From: Pseudomonadota bacterium
Lineage (GTDB): Bacteria; Pseudomonadota; Gammaproteobacteria; Steroidobacterales; Steroidobacteraceae
Assembly (NCBI GenBank): GCA_025356075.1
Contig: JANXUT010000088.1
Coordinates: 18,592 to 82,591, forward strand
DNA length: 64,000 nt
Direction of reading: 5' to 3'
Part shown: piece after piece, positions 52,731-63,981 of the stretch
How positions within the stretch are numbered: the stretch's first letter is position 1
How the letters are laid out: each line of letters opens with the position of its first letter
Position numbers and translations under genes: made by a program
The notes under the pieces: generated by a model
What the model saw: the letters and a program-made list of their open reading frames with translations, nothing else
Databases searched by the model: none
Told to the model about the DNA's origin: nothing

Positions 52731-53198
52731 ATGAACTGCCCACACAACCCAACGACTCGTCCCCGCCGCGAACGCGGCGCCGCGCTCGCCGTCGGGCTCA
52801 TCCTCCTGCTCGTGCTCACGATCCTCGCGATCGCGACCCTGTCGACCTCGACGCTCGACCTGCGCATGGCGGCGAACGCGATGTTCACGACCAACTCGTT
52901 CGAGGTGACCGAGCGCGGCATCGACGTCGCGCTCCAGGCGACGGTGCCGAACACGACGACGCCCACGATCACGGTGCCGGTGACGGTCGCGCCCGGCACG
53001 AACGGCGACACCTACACCTACACCGTCCGCTTCAACTCGCTGAACGGCGTGACCGCGGTGCCCTCCGGCGGCTTCAGCCTCGGCAGCGGCGTCGGCTTCA
53101 ACGCCTTCCATTTCGACGTGAGCTCGACCGGCGCCGCCGCCAGCAGCTCAACCACCACCGCCACCCAGAGTTACTACGTCGTCGGACCTTCCGGCTGA
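52731..53198 (+). CDS. pilX: Type IV pilus assembly protein PilX
   Basis: 155 residues. The N-terminus RRERGAALAVGLILLLVLTILAIATLSTSTLDLRMAANAM matches PilX-type minor pilins, with the prepilin cut after RG in ERG^AALAVG. A short Ser/Thr-rich C-terminal domain follows (TYTYTVRFNSLNG; ASSSTTTATQSYYVVG). Four bases separate it from pilW; the next gene starts 37 bp after its end. Confidence 0.85.
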   Translation: MNCPHNPTTRPRRERGAALAVGLILLLVLTILAIATLSTSTLDLRMAANAMFTTNSFEVTERGIDVALQATVPNTTTPTITVPVTVAPGTNGDTYTYTVRFNSLNGVTAVPSGGFSLGSGVGFNAFHFDVSSTGAAASSSTTTATQSYYVVGPSG

Positions 53199-53235
53199 CC
53201 GCCCGATACCGACACACGACCGTCCGGAGCCCCAC

Positions 53236-53601
53236 ATGAACTCCCATCGCCTGCCATCCCTTCGCCACCTCTGCGCCGCGCTCGTGCTCGCCTCGGTCGC
53301 GGCCTCAAGCGCCCGGGCGGTGCCCTTCATCCGCACGATCGAGAAGGACATCGAGACTTCCTCGAGCGACGTCGGCATCCCGGCCTCGGCGCCGTCCTCG
53401 GTGCTGGTGCCGACCTGCGGCACCGCCTGCCCGAACTCGCTCGCGCTCACCGCGAGCACGCGCGCCTTCATCGGCAAGAAGGCCGTGACGCTGGTGCAGC
53501 TGCACGACTACACGACCAACCACCGGGTTGGCATGACGCTCTTCTACGACCCCGTTTCCAAGGTGCTCAACCGCGTGATCGCGGACGAGTCGAGGAAGTA
53601 A
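53236..53601 (+). CDS. Exported small protein in the pilus operon, unknown
   Basis: 121 residues: a signal peptide (HLCAALVLASVAASSARA) and an ~90-residue mature part with a cysteine pair (VPTCGTACPN) and a C-terminal segment VTLVQLHDYTTNHRVGMTLFYDPVSKVLNRVI. It ends 2 bp before the pilY1 start, so it is surely co-expressed with pilY1. In Pseudomonas the small pilY2 gene lies after pilY1, not before. I cannot show that this protein is a PilY2 equivalent; it may be a periplasmic partner of PilX or PilY1. Confidence 0.68.
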   Translation: MNSHRLPSLRHLCAALVLASVAASSARAVPFIRTIEKDIETSSSDVGIPASAPSSVLVPTCGTACPNSLALTASTRAFIGKKAVTLVQLHDYTTNHRVGMTLFYDPVSKVLNRVIADESRK

Positions 53602-53603
53602 CG

Positions 53604-56600
53604 ATGAACGCCAACTTCAAGCGCCGACTCAGCCGCCTCGCCGTCGCCACCGGCATTGCCGTCGCGCTCGCCGCGCCCGCGCATGCCGACGACACCGAGA
53701 TCTTCTTCGGCCTGCCGCCGTCGGGGACCTCGGGCTCCCCGAACATCATGTTCATCTTCGACACCTCCGGCAGCATGTCGACCCAGATCGTGACCCAGAT
53801 TTCGTTCGACCCGACGCAGTCCTATGCGGGCAGCTGCGATGCGTCGAAGATCTACTGGCAGTCGGGCACGGGCGCGACCCCGCCGACCTGCCGCTCGACG
53901 AACTACGTCGCGATCGCCCAATTCCAGTGCAAGACCGCCTTTCCGGCGCTGGGCCTGCCGGCGGTCGATCCGGCCAATCCGGCCGTGACGACGGGCCACA
54001 CGACGCAGACCGCCGCGCAGTGGAACTCCGCCCACACGACGCGCCGTGCCGCCGCGCCCGACTGGGAGGCGCTCGTCGCCTCGAACCGCACCGACAACTG
54101 GGTCGACTGCCAGGCCGACTCCGCGCTCACGCCGCCGGATGGCGGCACCGACACGACCAAGCCCTACGAGGCGAACGGCGCGACGGGCCCCTACACCGCG
54201 ACCGCCGCCAGCCAGATCACCTGGACGTCGCGGCCGACCAACGGCACCTACACGTTCTCCACGGGCAACTACCTCAACTGGTACTACAACGCGAGCTCGG
54301 TCACGAAGACCCGCCTGCAGACCGTGCAGGACAGCGCCAAGTCGCTGCTCGCGGGCCTCACCGGCGTCAACGTCGGCCTCATGCGCTACGACGACACCGG
54401 CAACGGCGGCATGGTGCTCGCGCCGATCGCGCCCCTGAACGCGACGCAGCTCGCGGTCATGAACACCGCCATCGACGCGATGTCGACGAGCGGCTCGACG
54501 CCGCTCGAGGCGACGCTCTACGAGGCGGCCCTTTATTTCCGCGGCGGCGCGGTCGACTACGGCCGGAATTCGAGCCCGACCGCGAGCGTCACGGCCTCGC
54601 GCATCGGCACAGGTCCCGGCAGCCACACCTACCCGAACCCGAACTCCGATCCCAACGCCGCCTACTACGACTCGCCGTTCCAGTCGGACTGCCAGAAGTC
54701 GTTCATCGTGTTCCTCACGGACGGCTTGCCGAACGTCGACTACAGCTCGGAGTCGAAGATCCTGGGGCTCCCCGGGTTCACGACGACGGTGACGGGCACG
54801 AGCGCGAGCGCCTGCGGCCCGAACGTGCCGGTCGATGGCACGCAGAGCGGCACCAACCTGATGTCCGGCCGCTGCTTCGCGCCGCTCGCCGAGTACCTCT
54901 ACAAGACCGACAACGCCTCCGGCACCTACGGCACGGCCTCGGTGTCGGGGGTCCAGAACATCTCGCTCTACACGATCGGCTTCGGCACCGACGTCTCGGG
55001 CACGACGACGCTCGCCGACGCGGCGCATCGGGGCGGCGGCGCGTACTACACCGCCGGCGACACCGCGACGCTGTCGACGGCGCTCGAGGCGATCATCCGC
55101 AACATCCTGACCCAGAATACGTTCTTTACCTCGCCCACGATCTCGGTCAACGCGTTCAACCGCACCCGGAATCTCAACGACCTCTTCATCACGATGTTCC
55201 AGTCGGCCGGCAGCTACCACTGGCCGGGTAACCTGAAGAAGTACCACCTGCAGCCCGACGGCACGATCGTCGACAACACCGGGACGCCGGCGGTCGACCT
55301 GTCGACCGGCTTCTTCCGCCCGACCGCGCGCAGTTTCTGGCTCGACCCGGCCGCGACCGCCGACGGCGGCGACGTGACGCTGGGTGGCGCAGCGAATGAG
55401 CTGCCGATGCCGGTGGCGCGTAACCTCTACACGAACCTGAGCCTGGGTTCGCTCACCGCGCCCGGCAACGCGATCGCGCTCATCAACGCCTCGCTGACCG
55501 CGCCGATGCTCGGGCTCGCCGCGGGCGACCTCGTGGGTCGCGCCAAGATGATCAACTTCGCGCTCGGCGCCGACGTCGATGGGACCGACCCGACGCAGCC
55601 GCGCTTCGACATGGGCGATCCGCTGCACTCCCAGCCCGTGACCGTCATCTACGGCGGCACGCCCTCATCGCCCAACATCGACGACGCCGCGGTGATGGTC
55701 GCGACTAACGACGGCTACCTGCACGCCTTCGACCCGACCTCGGGCGCGGAGCTCTGGTCGTTCGTGCCGATGGAGCTCCTGAACCGCATCAACCTCCTCT
55801 ACCAGAACAACCCGATCACCTCCAAGAGCTACGGGCTCGACGGGAACCTGCGCGTCTACAAGGTCGACGTCAACAACGACGGCGTCATCGACCCCTCCGC
55901 CGGCGACAAGGTGTACCTGATCTTCGGCATGGGCCGCGGTGGCTCGAGCTACTACTGCCTTGACATCACCAGCAAGACCTCGCCCGTGCTCCTGTGGGTC
56001 GACGGCCCGACGCAGCTGCCCTTCGTCGGCCAGAGCTGGTCGACGCCGGACATCGTCAGGATGAACATTGCAGGCTCGGCCGAGAATGCCCAGCAGCTGG
56101 TCGCCGTGATCGGCGGCGGCTACGACGGCAGCGATGACAATGCCCCGTACCACGCGGACACGGTCGGCAACCACATCTTCTTCGTCGACCTGCTGAGCGG
56201 CACGCTCCTCTGGCACGCCGGTCCCTCGGGCGGCCACGGCGGCTACGATTCGACGGCGAACTTGCGTCTCGACAACATGACGAACTCGTTCCCGTCCGAC
56301 ATGCGCGTCATCGACCTCAATGGCGACGGCTACGCCGACCGGATGTACGCCGCCGACACGGGCGGGCGCCTCTGGCGCTTCGACATCTTCAACGGCCAGC
56401 CGGCCAGCACCCTCGTGACCGGCGGTGTGCTCGCCTCGCTCGGCTACGCGGACGTCGCCTCCAACGGGGTCGCGGGCACGCTCGGCGTCGATGCGCGCAA
56501 GTTCTACTACGCGCCGGACGTGTCGCTCCTCAGGGCCAACGGCACGACCTTCCTGCAGGTCGCGATCGGCTCAGGGTTCCGCGGCCACCCGCTGTTCGTC

Positions 56601-57209
56601 GGGGACTCGACCACGACGCCGGCGACGCCCTCGATCCAGGACTACTTCTGGGGCATCCGCGACTACAACCTCGCGGCGCTCCCCCAGTCGTACTGGACGA
56701 GCGGCGGCTGGAGTGCGACGACGGTGCTGACCAACAACTCGGCCTTCATCGACGTCGCCGAGACCACGGACGTCACGACCCCGGTCGTCCCGGCCGGGGG
56801 ACCGGGCTGGCGCATGCGCCTCGCGCCCGGCGAGAAGGTGCTGGCCGAGGCGCGCGACTTCGCCAGCGAGGAGTTCTTCACGACCTTCACGCCGAACTCA
56901 GGCTCGAGCAGCTCCGCCTGCACCGTCACGCAGGGCACGAACCGGCTCTACGTCGTGAACGCGCTGACGGGCGGCGTCGTCACGAACCGCGACGGGACCG
57001 TCCGCGACTCCAAGCAGACGGACATGCCCTCGAGCGGCATTGCCTCGAACGTCGTGTTCGTATTCCCGAGCTCCGACAACCCGGCCACGTGCACGGGCGC
57101 GACCTGCCGGCCGGACCCGGTGTGCCTCAACGGCCTCTTGAGCTGCGGCGCGCTGCCGGCGCTGCCGCCGGTGCGGACCTTCTGGTCGCAGCAGAACGTC
57201 GATGACTGA
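53604..57209 (+). CDS. pilY1: Type IV pilus tip-associated adhesin PilY1
   Basis: 1201 residues. Signal peptide (MNANFKRRLSRLAVATGIAVALAAPAHA), then a von Willebrand A-like domain with MIDAS start FIFDTSGSMS (Asp53) and VFLTDGLPNVDY. The C-terminal half is the PilY1 seven-bladed propeller (VMVATNDGYLHAFDPTSGAELWSFVP, VYLIFGMGRGGSSYYCLDI, VVAVIGGGYDG) with two EF-hand-like calcium loops, DVNNDGVID near 755 and DLNGDGYAD near 904. PilY1 sits at the pilus tip, controls extension/retraction through calcium and mediates adhesion and surface sensing. Length and order are normal. Confidence 0.95.
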   Translation: MNANFKRRLSRLAVATGIAVALAAPAHADDTEIFFGLPPSGTSGSPNIMFIFDTSGSMSTQIVTQISFDPTQSYAGSCDASKIYWQSGTGATPPTCRSTNYVAIAQFQCKTAFPALGLPAVDPANPAVTTGHTTQTAAQWNSAHTTRRAAAPDWEALVASNRTDNWVDCQADSALTPPDGGTDTTKPYEANGATGPYTATAASQITWTSRPTNGTYTFSTGNYLNWYYNASSVTKTRLQTVQDSAKSLLAGLTGVNVGLMRYDDTGNGGMVLAPIAPLNATQLAVMNTAIDAMSTSGSTPLEATLYEAALYFRGGAVDYGRNSSPTASVTASRIGTGPGSHTYPNPNSDPNAAYYDSPFQSDCQKSFIVFLTDGLPNVDYSSESKILGLPGFTTTVTGTSASACGPNVPVDGTQSGTNLMSGRCFAPLAEYLYKTDNASGTYGTASVSGVQNISLYTIGFGTDVSGTTTLADAAHRGGGAYYTAGDTATLSTALEAIIRNILTQNTFFTSPTISVNAFNRTRNLNDLFITMFQSAGSYHWPGNLKKYHLQPDGTIVDNTGTPAVDLSTGFFRPTARSFWLDPAATADGGDVTLGGAANELPMPVARNLYTNLSLGSLTAPGNAIALINASLTAPMLGLAAGDLVGRAKMINFALGADVDGTDPTQPRFDMGDPLHSQPVTVIYGGTPSSPNIDDAAVMVATNDGYLHAFDPTSGAELWSFVPMELLNRINLLYQNNPITSKSYGLDGNLRVYKVDVNNDGVIDPSAGDKVYLIFGMGRGGSSYYCLDITSKTSPVLLWVDGPTQLPFVGQSWSTPDIVRMNIAGSAENAQQLVAVIGGGYDGSDDNAPYHADTVGNHIFFVDLLSGTLLWHAGPSGGHGGYDSTANLRLDNMTNSFPSDMRVIDLNGDGYADRMYAADTGGRLWRFDIFNGQPASTLVTGGVLASLGYADVASNGVAGTLGVDARKFYYAPDVSLLRANGTTFLQVAIGSGFRGHPLFVGDSTTTPATPSIQDYFWGIRDYNLAALPQSYWTSGGWSATTVLTNNSAFIDVAETTDVTTPVVPAGGPGWRMRLAPGEKVLAEARDFASEEFFTTFTPNSGSSSSACTVTQGTNRLYVVNALTGGVVTNRDGTVRDSKQTDMPSSGIASNVVFVFPSSDNPATCTGATCRPDPVCLNGLLSCGALPALPPVRTFWSQQNVDD

Positions 57210-57229
57210 GTACTAGGAGTACGACCGAC

Positions 57230-57658
57230 ATGCGTGCATATCAGAAGGGCGTGACGCTCATCGAGCTCATGATCGTCATCGCGGTGGTCTCGATCCTCGG
57301 GACCATTGCGCTGACGAGCTACCGGAACAACGTGACCCGCGGTAACCGGGTCGACGCGACCGCCGCCCTGATGCGCCTCGCGGCGCAGCAGGAGAAGCTC
57401 TACATCGTCAACAACACCTACGCGACGACGGCCGTGCTCGCGGCGCTTGGGCTCACCAACACCGACCGCGGCTACTACACGCTGACGGTGGGCCCGGATG
57501 CCGTCACCGGGCTCCTGACGACCGGCTTCGTCGCGACCGCGACCCCGGTCGCGGGCGGCCCCCAGGCCAACGACACGCTGTGCACGACGCTCACCCTCGA
57601 CAACACCGGTACCCGCGGGTCGACCGGCACGGCGGCGATCAACGACTGCTGGAAATAG
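57230..57658 (+). CDS. pilE: Type IV pilus minor pilin PilE
   Basis: 142 residues. Prepilin signal KG^VTLIELMIVIAVVSILGTIALTSYRNNV; note Val instead of the usual Phe at +1 of the mature protein, while Glu5 is kept. The central YRNNVTRGNRVDATAALMRLAAQQEKLYIVNNTYATT segment is typical of PilE-type minor pilins, and two cysteines (LCTTL and DCWK at the very end) form the D-region disulfide. Last gene of the minor-pilin operon, followed by the tRNA-Leu promoter region. Confidence 0.88.
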   Translation: MRAYQKGVTLIELMIVIAVVSILGTIALTSYRNNVTRGNRVDATAALMRLAAQQEKLYIVNNTYATTAVLAALGLTNTDRGYYTLTVGPDAVTGLLTTGFVATATPVAGGPQANDTLCTTLTLDNTGTRGSTGTAAINDCWK

Positions 57659-57684
57659 GCCCCTGCGGCCGTCCCCGGGGACCG

Positions 57685-57713
57685 TTGTCGGTCCACCCGC
57701 TCGGACCTATATA
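57685..57713 (+). promoter_or_regulatory. Promoter of tRNA-Leu (possibly also tig)
   Basis: TTGTCG (57685-57690), 17-bp spacer, TATATA (57708-57713). It is the only A/T-rich hexamer pair between pilE and the tRNA and lies ~60 bp upstream of it. Confidence 0.55.
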
Positions 57714-57729
57714 CTATTGGGCTGGAATC

Positions 57730-57752
57730 GGGCGGCGCTTCGGGCGCCGCCC
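57730..57752 (+). terminator. GC-rich hairpin between pilE and tRNA-Leu
   Basis: Perfect 9-bp stem GGGCGGCGC / GCGCCGCCC with loop TTCGG. No T-tract follows, and it lies after the predicted tRNA promoter, so it may be a pilE 3' hairpin or part of the tRNA precursor leader rather than a true terminator. Confidence 0.4.
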
Positions 57753-57774
57753 GGTCGTATGTGTTCACCCTTAA

Positions 57775-57859
57775 GCGAATGTGGCGGAACTGGTAGACGC
57801 GCTGGATTTAGGTTCCAGTGGGGCAACCCGTGAGGGTTCGAGTCCCTCCTTTCGCACCA
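57775..57859 (+). tRNA. tRNA-Leu (anticodon TAG)
   Basis: 85 nt including an encoded CCA. Acceptor GCGAATG / CTTTCGC (one mismatch), anticodon stem-loop CTGGA-TTTAGGT-TCCAG with anticodon TAG, a long variable arm (GGGGCAACCCG) as expected for leucine, and T arm GAGGGTTCGAGTCCCTC. It lies 13 bp before tig, as in other gammaproteobacteria. Confidence 0.95.
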
Positions 57860-57872
57860 TAGGACGGCCTGA

Positions 57873-59174
57873 ATGATGGTTTCGGTAGAGTCGACGGGCG
57901 CGCTCGAGCGGCGCCTGGAAGTCTCGGTCCCGGCGAGCGAGGTCGAGAGCGCCTACAACGCGCGCCTGAAGACCTTCAGCCGCACGGCGCGCCTGAAGGG
58001 CTTTCGGCCGGGCAAGGCGCCGCTCGCCGTCATCGCGCGCCAGTTCGGCTCGCAGATCCGGGACGAGATCGTCAACGAACTCGTGCGCTCGAGCTTAGGG
58101 ACCGCGCTCAACGAGCACCGGCTCGCGCCGGTCGCGGGCCCGCGCATCGAGCCCCTCTCGATGGCCTCCGGGCAGGACCTCAAGTACGCGGCCGTGTTCG
58201 AGGTCTACCCGACCATTGAATTGCGGGGCCTCGACACCATTGAGGTCGTCCGGCCCTCCGCCGAGGTGACCCCGGCCGATGTCGAGGCGATGATCGAGAA
58301 CTTGAGGCGCCAGCGCCCGAACTACATCCCCGCGACCCGTCCCGCCATCGACAGCGACCGGGTGACGGTCGACTTCGAGGGCCGCATCGAGGGCGTGCCG
58401 TTCGAGGGTGGCAAGGGGGAGGGCGTGCCGGTGGTGCTCGGCGCCGGCCGCATGCTGAAGGACTTCGAGGCGGGGCTGCAGGGCATGGCCGTCGGCGAGA
58501 CGAAGGTCCAGCCCGTGACCTTCCCGGCCGACTACGGCAAGGCGGAGCTCGCCGGCAAGACCGCCGAGTTCACGATCACGGTGACCTTGCTCGAGGCGAC
58601 GGAACTCCCCGTGATCGACGCTGCGTTCTGCCTTGCCTATGGCGTCAGCGAAGGCGGCGTCGAGCAGCTAAAGCGCGAGGTCGAGGAGAACATGCGCCGG
58701 GAGCTCGCCGACAACATCCGCGGGCGCCTGACGACGGTGCTGCTCGACAAGCTCCTCGCCGCCAATCCCCTCGACCTGCCGCGCATCGCGGTCGAGCAGC
58801 AGATCCGGCAGCTGCAGATCGACTGGCTGCGGCGCATTGGCGCCAAGCCGCAGGACCTGAAGGAGGCGCCGCCGCGCGAGCCCTTCGAGGAGGGTGCGAG
58901 GCGCCGGGTGGCGCTCGGCCTCTTGGTCGGTGAGCTCATCCGCCAGGGCGGAATCTCGACCGATGCGGCCAAGCTCGAGGAGCGCATCGAGGCGACCGCG
59001 GTCGGGTATTCCGACCCCGAGGACGCCGCCCGGCAGATCCGCGCGAGCGATGACCTGCGCGGGCAGCTCGAAGCCGGGGTCCTCGAGGACCAGGCGGTCG
59101 AATTCCTGCTCGGCAAGGTAAAGGTTGTCGACCAGCCGTCGACATTCAAGGAACTGATGAACTTCGGCGCCTGA
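57873..59174 (+). CDS. tig: Trigger factor, ribosome-associated chaperone and prolyl isomerase
   Basis: 433 residues. N-terminal ribosome-binding domain with the signature TARLKGFRPGKAPLAVIARQFG (GFRPGK contacts L23), a central FKBP-type PPIase domain (DRVTVDFEGRIEGVPFEGGKGEGVPVVLGAGRMLKDFEAGLQGMAVGE, ~155-215), and the C-terminal helical substrate-binding domain. It assists folding of nascent chains. First gene of the tig–clpP–clpX–lon block. ATG at 57873; the next ATG codon (57876) is an equal alternative. Confidence 0.97.
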   Translation: MMVSVESTGALERRLEVSVPASEVESAYNARLKTFSRTARLKGFRPGKAPLAVIARQFGSQIRDEIVNELVRSSLGTALNEHRLAPVAGPRIEPLSMASGQDLKYAAVFEVYPTIELRGLDTIEVVRPSAEVTPADVEAMIENLRRQRPNYIPATRPAIDSDRVTVDFEGRIEGVPFEGGKGEGVPVVLGAGRMLKDFEAGLQGMAVGETKVQPVTFPADYGKAELAGKTAEFTITVTLLEATELPVIDAAFCLAYGVSEGGVEQLKREVEENMRRELADNIRGRLTTVLLDKLLAANPLDLPRIAVEQQIRQLQIDWLRRIGAKPQDLKEAPPREPFEEGARRRVALGLLVGELIRQGGISTDAAKLEERIEATAVGYSDPEDAARQIRASDDLRGQLEAGVLEDQAVEFLLGKVKVVDQPSTFKELMNFGA

Positions 59175-59190
59175 GCGCCGGGAGCCCTAG

Positions 59191-59829
59191 ATGACGGACA
59201 CTTCGATGAATCTGGTACCGATGGTCGTCGAGCAGACCGCGCGCGGCGAGCGGGCGTATGACATCTACTCGCGGCTCCTGAAGGAGCGGCTGATCTTTAT
59301 CGTGGGACCGGTCGAGGACCACATGGCGAATCTGGTGGTCGCCCAGCTCCTCTTCCTCGAGTCCGAGAACCTGGAAAAGGACGTCGCGATCTACATCAAC
59401 TCGCCGGGCGGCGTGGTGAGCGCGGGGCTCGCGATCTACGACACGATGCAGTTCATCAAGCCCGACGTCACGACCATTTGCCTGGGCCAGGCCGCGAGCA
59501 TGGGTTCGCTCCTCCTCGCGGGCGGCACCAAGGGCAAGCGCTACTGCCTGCCGCACTCGCGCGTCATGATCCACCAGCCCTCCGGCGGCTACCAGGGCCA
59601 GTCCTCCGACATCGAGATCCACACCCGGGAGATCATCGATACCCGGGAGCGCCTCAACAAGATCCTGGCGCACCACACGGGGCAGCCCATCGAGCGGATC
59701 AAGACGGACACCGATCGCGACAACTTCATGAGCGCCGAGCAGGCGATCAGTTACGGAATTGTGGACCACGTCCTAGAGAAGCGCGGCCAGCTGCCGATTG
59801 AAGTGAAAGCGGAGCCGGCAAAAACCTGA
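59191..59829 (+). CDS. clpP: ATP-dependent Clp protease proteolytic subunit
   Basis: 212 residues. Catalytic Ser103 in [16 protein letters not shown], His128 in [10 protein letters not shown], and the Asp of the [10 protein letters not shown] segment (~173-177). The short N-terminal propeptide before [28 protein letters not shown] is normal. It forms a tetradecameric protease chamber that works with ClpX encoded next. 16 bp after tig. Confidence 0.98.
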   Translation: MTDTSMNLVPMVVEQTARGERAYDIYSRLLKERLIFIVGPVEDHMANLVVAQLLFLESENLEKDVAIYINSPGGVVSAGLAIYDTMQFIKPDVTTICLGQAASMGSLLLAGGTKGKRYCLPHSRVMIHQPSGGYQGQSSDIEIHTREIIDTRERLNKILAHHTGQPIERIKTDTDRDNFMSAEQAISYGIVDHVLEKRGQLPIEVKAEPAKT

Positions 59830-59885
59830 GGGTGGCCAACTGGTTAGGACGCCTCATTGCGGTGCCGTGGACTTAATTCGGCTCT

Positions 59886-59915
59886 TTTACAGGGCCTCTC
59901 CGGGCGTGCTATATA
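59886..59915 (+). promoter_or_regulatory. Promoter of clpX
   Basis: TTTACA (59886-59891), 18-bp spacer, TATATA (59910-59915), about 55 bp before the clpX ATG, in an A/T-rich dip of the GC-rich intergenic region. Confidence 0.6.
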
Positions 59916-59969
59916 CCGGGTATCCGGGGCGGCAGGGACACCCCTGTCGCCCCCCAGCGACGAGGATCT

Positions 59970-61298
<1,329 letters not shown>

Positions 61299-61411
61299 GG
61301 GCTCCGATGCGAGATCCCGACACCCGGCGCGCTTCCCTCGGGCGCCGGGCCGTCCCCGTGGGCGGCGCCTTGCGCCTGGGGCACGGAGTGTGACTTAACG
61401 CCTATCCTCGA

Positions 61412-61440
61412 CTTGTCCTCGGGGAGCCTCGCCCTCATTA
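61412..61440 (+). promoter_or_regulatory. Sigma-32-like heat-shock promoter of lon
   Basis: CTTGTC (61412-61417), 14-bp spacer, CCCTCATTA (61432-61440), close to the heat-shock pattern CTTGAA–13/15–CCCCATnT, 76 bp before the lon start. No sigma-70 pair with acceptable spacing is seen in the same place. Confidence 0.6.
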
Positions 61441-61515
61441 CGTTATGCTCGAATTCGCTCTGGGTCCCAAGCGTCACCCCCTGCCGCCGGACTCCTTCGA
61501 ACCCAAGGACCCGCC

Positions 61516-63981
61516 GTGACCGACGTGAGCCCGACCCCCGCCGCCGACACCCCGCAGCCGACGCCGGTGCTGCCGCTACGCGACGTCGTCGTCTACCCGC
61601 ACATGGTCATCCCGCTCTTCGTCGGCCGCGACAAGAGCATCCAGGCGCTCGACCAGGCGATGAAGACGGACAAGCAGATCCTGCTCGTCGCGCAGAAGGC
61701 CGCGGACATCGACGATCCGAAGGGCGATGACCTCTACCGGGTCGGCACCGTCGCGACGATCCTGCAGCTCCTGAAGCTCCCCGATGGCACGGTGAAGGTG
61801 CTCGTCGAGGGCGCGAGCCGCGCCAGGGTCGAGAAGCTCGTCACCACCGACTTCTTCGCCGCCTTCATTTCCCCGCTCCTCGACGTCGACACCTACGACG
61901 AGCGCGAGATCGACGTGCTGACGCGCGCGGTCGTCTCGCAGTTCGAGCAGTACGTGAAGATGAACAAGAAGGTGCCGCCCGAGGTGCTGACCTCGCTCGC
62001 CGGCATCGAGCAGGCCGGGCGCCTCGCCGACACCGTCGCCGCGCACATGGCCTTGAAGCTCGCCGAGAAGCAGAAGGTGCTCGAGATCGCGGACGTCAGG
62101 AAACGCCTCGAGCACGTGCTCACCCAGATCGAGGGTGAGATGGAAGTGCTGCAGATCGAGAAGCGCATCCGTGGCCGCGTCAAGCAGCAGATGGAGAAGA
62201 GCCAGCGCGAGTACTACCTCAACGAGCAGATGAAGGCGATCCAGCGCGAGCTCGGTGATCTCGAGGACGCGCCGAATGAGCTCGGCGAGATCGAGAAGCG
62301 CATCAAGAAAGCGGGCATGCCGAAGGAAGTGAAGGACAAGGCAACCGCCGAGCTCAATAAGCTCAAGCTCATGTCGCCCATGTCCGCCGAGGCGACCGTC
62401 GTCAGGAACTACATCGACTGGCTCACGAAGGCGCCGTGGAAGAAGCGGACCAAGGTCCGCACCGACATCACCGAGGCGCAGCGCGTGCTCGACGGGGACC
62501 ACTTCGGCCTCGAGAAGGTGAAGGAGCGCATCCTCGAGTTCCTCGCCGTGCAGCAGCGCGTGCAGACGCTGAAGGGCCCGATCCTGTGCCTCGTCGGTCC
62601 CCCCGGCGTCGGCAAGACCTCGCTCGGCCAGTCGATCGCGAAATCAACCAACCGCAAGTTCGTGCGCATGAGCCTGGGCGGCGTCAGGGACGAGGCCGAA
62701 ATCCGCGGCCACCGGCGCACCTACATCGGCTCCATGCCCGGCAAGATCATCCAGAACATGGTGCGCACGGGCACCAGGAACCCGCTCTTCCTCCTCGATG
62801 AAGTCGACAAGATGTCGATGGATTTTCGCGGCGACCCCTCCTCCGCGCTCCTCGAGGTGCTGGACCCCGAGCAGAACGCGACGTTCAACGACCATTACCT
62901 CGAGGTCGACTTCGATCTGTCCGAGGTGATGTTCGTGTGCACGGCCAACACGCTCAACATCCCGGCGCCGCTGCTCGACCGCATGGAGGTCATCCGCCTC
63001 GCGGGCTACACCGAGGATGAGAAGATGAACATCGGCCGCCGCTACCTCGTGCCGAAGCAGGCCAAGGCCAACGGCGTCAAGGACGGCGAGCTCAAGATCG
63101 CCGACAACGCGCTCACCGACATCGTCCGCCACTACACGCGCGAAGCGGGCGTCCGTTCGCTCGAGCGCGAGATCTCGAAGATCTGCCGGAAGACCATCAA
63201 GCAGATCCTCTTGAAGCCCTCCGACGCGCCGGTGAAGGTCGATGCGAAGAACCTCGACAAGTTCCTGGGCGTCAAGCGCTTCCGGTACGGCAAAGCCGAG
63301 GAGGCGAATCGCATCGGCCAGGTGACGGGACTCGCGTGGACGGAGGTCGGTGGCGAGCTCCTCACGATCGAATCCGCCGTGGTGCCCGGCAAGGGCAAGC
63401 TGCAGTACACCGGCCAGCTGGGCGAGGTGATGCAGGAGTCGATCCAGGCCGCGATGACGGTGGTTAGGAGCCGCCAGGCGGTCCTCGGGCTCGAGCCCGA
63501 TTTCTACCAGAAGAACGACGTGCACGTGCACGTGCCGGAGGGCGCGACGCCGAAGGACGGCCCGAGCGCCGGCATCGGCATGGCGACCGCGCTCGTCTCG
63601 ACGCTGACCCGGATCCCCGTGCGCGCCGATGTCGCGATGACGGGCGAGATCACGCTCAGGGGCGAGGTGCTCCCCATCGGTGGCCTCAAGGAGAAGCTGC
63701 TCGCGGCGCACCGGGGCGGCATCACGACGGTGCTGATCCCCTCGGAGAACGAGAAGGATCTCGTCGAGATCCCGGACAACATCAAGGACAAGCTTGAGAT
63801 CCGCCCGGTCAAGTGGATCGATGAGGTGCTCGAGATTGCGCTGGAGCGCAGTCCGCTCCCGCGCGGCGACACCCCGGGTGCCCTCGCCCGCGACCCCGAT
63901 GGGGCGCCGGCAACCACGCCGCCGGCCCGCTCGCCCGCGCGCCGGACCCGGGGCAAGACCCGGCCGAGCCCGGCGCATTGA
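61516..63981 (+). CDS. lon: ATP-dependent Lon protease
   Basis: 821 residues. N-terminal LAN domain ([25 protein letters not shown]), central AAA+ domain with [15 protein letters not shown] and FLLDEVDKM, and the C-terminal serine–lysine protease domain with [14 protein letters not shown] (Ser684) and [14 protein letters not shown] (Lys727). It degrades damaged and regulatory proteins in the cytosol. GTG start at 61516. The basic, Pro/Arg-rich C-terminal tail (~40 residues, [16 protein letters not shown]) is longer than in E. coli Lon. Preceded by a heat-shock-type promoter. Confidence 0.98.
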   Translation: MTDVSPTPAADTPQPTPVLPLRDVVVYPHMVIPLFVGRDKSIQALDQAMKTDKQILLVAQKAADIDDPKGDDLYRVGTVATILQLLKLPDGTVKVLVEGASRARVEKLVTTDFFAAFISPLLDVDTYDEREIDVLTRAVVSQFEQYVKMNKKVPPEVLTSLAGIEQAGRLADTVAAHMALKLAEKQKVLEIADVRKRLEHVLTQIEGEMEVLQIEKRIRGRVKQQMEKSQREYYLNEQMKAIQRELGDLEDAPNELGEIEKRIKKAGMPKEVKDKATAELNKLKLMSPMSAEATVVRNYIDWLTKAPWKKRTKVRTDITEAQRVLDGDHFGLEKVKERILEFLAVQQRVQTLKGPILCLVGPPGVGKTSLGQSIAKSTNRKFVRMSLGGVRDEAEIRGHRRTYIGSMPGKIIQNMVRTGTRNPLFLLDEVDKMSMDFRGDPSSALLEVLDPEQNATFNDHYLEVDFDLSEVMFVCTANTLNIPAPLLDRMEVIRLAGYTEDEKMNIGRRYLVPKQAKANGVKDGELKIADNALTDIVRHYTREAGVRSLEREISKICRKTIKQILLKPSDAPVKVDAKNLDKFLGVKRFRYGKAEEANRIGQVTGLAWTEVGGELLTIESAVVPGKGKLQYTGQLGEVMQESIQAAMTVVRSRQAVLGLEPDFYQKNDVHVHVPEGATPKDGPSAGIGMATALVSTLTRIPVRADVAMTGEITLRGEVLPIGGLKEKLLAAHRGGITTVLIPSENEKDLVEIPDNIKDKLEIRPVKWIDEVLEIALERSPLPRGDTPGALARDPDGAPATTPPARSPARRTRGKTRPSPAH

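Noticed and set aside
53544..55628. 694-codon minus-strand open frame inside pilY1
   Set aside because: Val/Arg/Asp-rich antisense translation without motifs; pilY1 is unambiguous.
61414..61449. Sigma-70 promoter for lon (TTGTCC ... TATGCT)
   Set aside because: The 24-bp spacing is far outside the normal range; the sigma-32-like pair fits better.
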